Assembly: GCA_025200525.1 (NCBI GenBank)
Contig: CM045768.1
Coordinates: forward strand, 52,689,177-52,753,176
Reading direction: 5' to 3'
Length of the DNA stretch: 64,000 bases
From: Camellia lanceoleosa
Taxonomy: Eukaryota; Streptophyta; Magnoliopsida; Ericales; Theaceae
Shown piece after piece: positions 59,691 to 64,000 of the stretch. Numbering within the stretch: position 1 is the stretch's first letter; each line of letters begins with the position of its first letter. Made by a program: the position numbers and the translations under genes. The notes beneath the pieces are model-generated. The model ran no database searches and was not told the DNA's origin. It saw only the letters and a program-made list of their open reading frames with translations.

Positions 59691-60307
59691 GTTCCTATAC
59701 ATCTTGTTGGCAACTGTATGTGTGACGGTACCATCACTATCAGTAGGCATTAAGGGTGTAATAATGGCCCGGCCCCGCCCCCTCGGGCTTTGTGGGCTCG
59801 CATTTTTTTAGTGGGCCAGGCCGGGCCGTGGGCCAAAAATTGGGGCCTAGGCCTAAGCCCAAGCCCACTCATAATAGGGCCTAGGGACGAGCCTAGGGCT
59901 TGGGTTCGGGCCTAGTCGGCCTTTTTTTTTTTTTTTTTTTTAAATATTAGAAATAAAAAATTAAAAACAAAATTATATTAGAATATTTTAATTACGATTA
60001 ATGAGATATTTTGTTTGGTTATGTAATGTTTTATGGTAATATTTAAATTTAATTATATATGACTTATGTTTTTTTAATTGTGAACTTATAACTAAAAAAG
60101 TATGTAATTATGTAATTTTTTTCTTTTGAAATGAATAATTTTATATATATGAAATTGAAACTTTCAATATTTCAATATTAAATTATTTATATAACATTTA
60201 TTGAATGAATAATTTTTATTTCAAAATGAAATAAAATATTACAAAAATTGATATTATTAAATAAATTAGGTGTAGATTACTGATGATGGTATAGCAATTG
60301 CATCACT

Positions 60308-61040
60308 ATAGGTCAAGTACATCCCAACTAGGTTGGTACCTACTAGCCTATCAATCATTTGCATTATATTCTACCTCAATAATCTAAAAAAAATAAAAAT
60401 AAAGAAAAAAACGAAATGAAATGAAATAGTAAAAAATAAATTGTTGATCAATTATCGGAGGAGACAGACATTTCAGTCGCGTTGCCCGATGATATGTCAT
60501 CCAAACCATATTGAATTCGCTCATTTTCACTAAAATTTTGTCTTCTTGTAAGCGAGTGTATATGATCTCTGGATATCATCAGTGCCTCAACCATTTCGGG
60601 TGAAAGCCTACTTCTGTAGTCACTCAGCACCCGTCCACCTGCACTAAAAGGTCAAGTACATCCCTATAGGTCAAGTACATCCCAACTAGGTTAATATCTA
60701 CTAGCCTACCAACCATTTGCATTATACTCCACCTCAATAATCTAATACAAAAAAAAAAAAAAAAAAAAACAAAACAAAACAAAACAAAAACCAAGAAAAA
60801 AATGAAATGAAATGAAATAGTAAAAAATAAATTGTTGATCAATCATCGGAGGAGACAGACATTTCAGTCGCGTTTCCCGATGATATGTCATCCAAATCAT
60901 ATTGAATTTGCTTATTTTTACTAAAATTTTGTCTTCTTGTAAGCGCGTGCATATGATCTTTGATATTATCAGTACCTCAACCATTTCGGGTGAAAGCCTG
61001 CTTCTGTCGTCACTCAGCACCCGTCCACCTGCACTAAAAA
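60308..61040. repeat. Tandem duplication of the transposase 3' end
   Basis: About 60308-60650 and 60666-61040 are copies: both contain 'ggtcaagtacatcccaacta', 'ttgttgatcaat', 'cggaggagacagacatttca' and 'cagcacccgtccacctgcac'. The copies are offset by about 358-391 bp, the difference being an A-rich tract. Both encode the hATC C-terminus (VLSDDRSRLSPEMVE and a matching LSDYRSRLSPEMVE). Confidence 0.85.
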
Positions 61041-62850
61041 CTGTTTCCGAAGCAACTGTAGAAATAGGAATGGTTAGTATATCACGGGTCATCTGTTAAA
61101 GTACAGGCCACATAGATTCATTTTGTTTTCACTATTCTAAAATGTCAAAATTATCGGAATCATCCACTGACGGGTTTTCCAAATAACGTTGTAGTTCAGA
61201 ATTACTTACACTTGTATGTTGAGATATTCTTCTACTTTTTATTGCTGTGAAAATACTTAATCTTCTGCCTCGAGATTGGACTGTTAGTGTAGTGTGTGTA
61301 TGTGTATTTACAGATGCAAATGCAGCTACAGCTGTAGCTGCCCTGTATTCTTGAAATAATATGTTGCATGTTTACATAATAGGGGCAAACTGTATTTGAT
61401 CAGCAAAAAAATTCTTGTAAACCAACTTCTTTACACCTAGGATCAATTATTATAGCTAAACCTAATAGATGAGGCAAATAATGAAAATATTTATCAAATT
61501 TTTCTTTCATTGAAGTACTAATGGTTACATAAAGTTCATTACCCATACATTTTATGAAAACTTTAATTATTTCTGATAGCATATGTAAAATAAATGGTGA
61601 AGTAAGAGTATATATATAAGAAAATAATTTTGTTGAAGTATTGAAAACTTTTAAAAAATCTTTATACAAGGTTACTTAGCGCCAATTAAGTTCAGTAGGT
61701 GTCAATACTCCTCCTATTGATATTGTTGCAAAAAATAAATCTATTACTCTTCTTTGTTTACAAGCTATTTTTAACGTATTATATGTTGAATTCCACCTAC
61801 TATCTACATCTAAAATTAATTTTTTAAATGACATATTTTCTCGTTGACAAATTTTTCTATATTTTGAAATTCGATTAGCAGAAGACATAATAGTAACAAC
61901 TGCATTTTTTATTACAAGTACAGAAGTTTCGTATACATGCATAGCTTCTTTAACAATCAAATTTAAAATATGGGCACAACAACGAACATGAAATAAATCA
62001 CCATCAACAAATAATTGTAAAGTTGATTTTAAACGGGTTATAGTTTGATTATAATATGATGCATTATCTAAACTCATCTTAAATATTTTATTTTGTAAAC
62101 CCCACTCATATAATACATTTCTTATTTCTACACCAAGCGAATGACCAGTGTATGGAAGTTCAACTAATTTAAATGAAATAATTCTTTTATTTAATTTCCA
62201 ATCATTATCAATAAAATGTGCAGTGATACATTGATATTCAAAACCATTATTTGACCACAGATCAGATGTTAAACAAACTCTTCCATTCAAATTTTAAAGA
62301 TATCAAATAATTCACTTTTAATACCCTCAAATTTCTTTAAAATCCAGTTTCTAGTAGTATTTTTTGAAAAACTTTGATATTGCGGTATAAAACTTTCGTG
62401 AATCATTTCGGTAAAATCAGGGCATTCACTAATACTAAAAGGTTGTTCTTTTTTAATAATATAATAAACTACAGAATTTTGTGCACGTATAGAATCATAT
62501 GAAAATGTTTGCAAATTACCAGTTGATGAAATCCCTAATTGCATTTGACTTCAAATATTAGATTGTTTACTTTGTAAATATTTGTCAGAATGCCTTTTTA
62601 AATTACTAGTACCCCCTGTAGATGCAGCACTAAGTAAACGTGCACAATATTTACATTTTGCTATAAATGTAATTGTGCCATCAGGATTATTTATAGATAT
62701 TTTTTCAAAATGTTTCCAAACACTACTACTTCTGCTCCTAGATGATGATCCAACTGTTGGAAGATGGATATTAGAAGGAGAATCAACAGATTCATGTGGT
62801 ATAGTATATGTATCAACATCGACATAAACATTAGGCATATTAGGATCCAT
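60742..62850 (-). pseudogene. hAT transposase (BED zinc finger, hATC), RICESLEEPER-like
   Basis: The minus-strand start is MDPNMPNVYVDVD at 62850. A BED finger follows (VWKHFEKIS, CKYC, LKRHSDKY; the expected final Cys is Tyr), with a stop at 62551. The frame resumes with MQLGISSTGNLQTFSYDS to 62287, then the catalytic region 62290-61676 (LTSDLWSNNGFEYQCITAHF, KMSLDNASYYN, CCAHILNLIVKEAM, DSRWNSTY). Next is a block at 61669-61400 (DPRCKEVGLQEFF), and the hATC dimerisation end (TIPISTVASETVFSAGGRVL) near 61060-61092. At least four breaks make it non-functional. A further hATC copy lies at 60448-60630 through tandem duplication. Confidence 0.85.
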
Positions 62851-63419
62851 AGTAATGCAAGTAAAACAATATATAAGAATTAATAATTAATTTAAATAAC
62901 GTGTAAATTCAATCAGCAAAAAATAATAATTAATATATGTGCATAAATAATTAATAAAAAAATGAGTATTTAATCAATTTAAGTAAACTAATTAATGTTA
63001 CCGATTGGCGAATGCGATATAAAAATTTTCTTCTTTTGCTAAAAGTTTCTTGTTGCACAATTGCAATAACCACTTAGGAATGACACTTCAAAATTAATTG
63101 AGAGTTGAGAGAGATATAGAGAGTTTAAGAGAGAGAGAGAGAATGATTTGTTGTGAAATTTATTTTGAAAACTGAAATACATTTATAGTAATTTGAATTC
63201 TAATCGTTTGAATTATGACCGTTTTATATATATCCGCTTGAGTTATAGGAGATGCAAATTTGCAATGCAACGGCTCAAAATTGAGGCTAGGCTGGTACTA
63301 TAATAGTAGGTAAGGGGCTATACGGTGGCATGGCACCGACAACAAAGTTTTAGGAAATGGTTACCTCTTTTTTCAAGCAACCATTTAGATGGTACTCTTT
63401 GGCCAGTAGGAGTTATCAT

Positions 63420-63705
63420 GGGTCCCGTTTTGCTAATCGAAACCGTCAATGTATACAACTCGTCGAGTGTTATATATTTATAAAAAATCACATTGATTGG
63501 ATATCTATAACTATCTGATCAGATTAGTTTTTTTTGTCAACCATTAACTATAACACCATACATTTTTATACCAAATTGATTTGATCATGTAGTTAGGAAT
63601 ATTTGATTAACGTGATTTTTTACAAGCATATAGTGATGGAAGAATTCTACACATTAAACGATTCAGATTATTAAAATGGAACTAGTGGTGAGCCCCCACG
63701 GGCCC
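63420..63705. mobile_element. Foldback (hairpin) element, copy B
   Basis: It is related to copy A: the left arm 'cccgttttgctaatcgaaac', 'caactcgtcgagtgttatat', 'aaaatcacattgattggata' is mirrored at 63560-63700. It lies in inverted orientation relative to copy A, on the other side of the hAT element. Confidence 0.65.
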
Positions 63706-64000
63706 CATATTACCTTCTAACTTTGTAAATATATATATATATAATTTTTTTTCTTCTTTCACATTAGGTACACTTTTCTATCAAACAATGAAGTAAGAAA
63801 TTTTTTAAAAAAAATATGAAGGCCAGCCACACACAGACTGTGCACTGCCACTGCCAGCCATAGTGTGGCAGGACGTGGTGGCACACTGGCGTGATACATC
63901 ATCATTTTCCATCAAACAATTATTAATTTGATTTTAATTTAATAAATTATTATTAATTTTTGTTTTATTTTTAAATTATTGAGGGAGACTTTTTTATAAG
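63706..64000. other. AT-rich sequence, right edge
   Basis: Nothing recognised apart from a short AT run near 63730. Confidence 0.5.

Larger units (their letters stand above)
59750..63304 (-). mobile_element. hAT transposon with decayed transposase
   Basis: The left end TTAAGGGTGTAATAATGGCCC is typical of plant hAT elements and is followed by GGCCC-rich subterminal DNA. Octamers AGTAGGCA (59742-59749) and AGTAGGTA (63305-63312) flank a 3.55-kb segment containing one transposase gene on the minus strand. The right terminus is poorly conserved, so that boundary rests mainly on the octamer. Confidence 0.6.

Noticed and set aside
59562..59811. Open frames across the foldback element
   Set aside because: They read through a palindrome into the hAT terminus, which is inconsistent with a protein-coding origin.

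Overview
The window is nuclear DNA from a eudicot plant. Genes carry GT-AG introns, the spacers are AT-rich, and there are plant-specific families (a GARP clock factor, an organelle PPR protein, a plant Pumilio). Plant Ty3/gypsy, Ty1/copia, hAT and Tourist-like elements are also present. I cannot name the species. No tRNA, rRNA, CRISPR or prokaryotic feature was seen.

Genes occupy the left 28 kb. They are a chloroplast-type DnaJ/J-domain gene (minus, four exons, 1126-5608); head-to-head with it an intronless E-type PPR gene (plus, 5868-7457); an intronless LUX/PCL1-type GARP transcription factor (minus, 10413-11363) with evening-element, G-box and LUX-binding motifs upstream; a small two-exon plastid-targeted single-pass membrane protein (plus, 14657-15711); and a nine-exon Pumilio (APUM1-3 type) gene (minus, 17590-27853). 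The Pumilio reading frame is interrupted by two single-base shifts. The DnaJ-PPR-LUX/BOA order resembles, from memory, Arabidopsis chromosome 5 around At5g59570-At5g59610.

The right 36 kb (28.65-64 kb) is a transposon landscape with no intact host gene. A reversed solo LTR (28944-30806) is split by an 1179-bp hAT-type element. A Harbinger/Tourist-like element with TAA target duplications (34696-47415) is split by an 11.3-kb Ty3/gypsy element (35667-46991; 5-bp duplication AAGAC). The gypsy element has Tat-lineage traits: two RNase H regions, a 62-bp tandem array after pol, and an antisense accessory gene with two clean introns. A 7.6-kb Ty1/copia element lies on the minus strand (51161-58772; duplication TAGAC) and a Tourist-like MITE sits in its 3' LTR. 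An hAT element with a decayed BED/hATC transposase (about 59750-63304) lies between two foldback repeats. All transposon coding regions are broken by stops and shifts.

No new defence or regulatory system is demonstrated. The observations most worth following are the intron-bearing antisense gene inside the gypsy element, the two frameshifts in the otherwise conserved Pumilio gene, the clock-motif layout upstream of LUX, and several nested insertions for which the empty site can be read in the same window.
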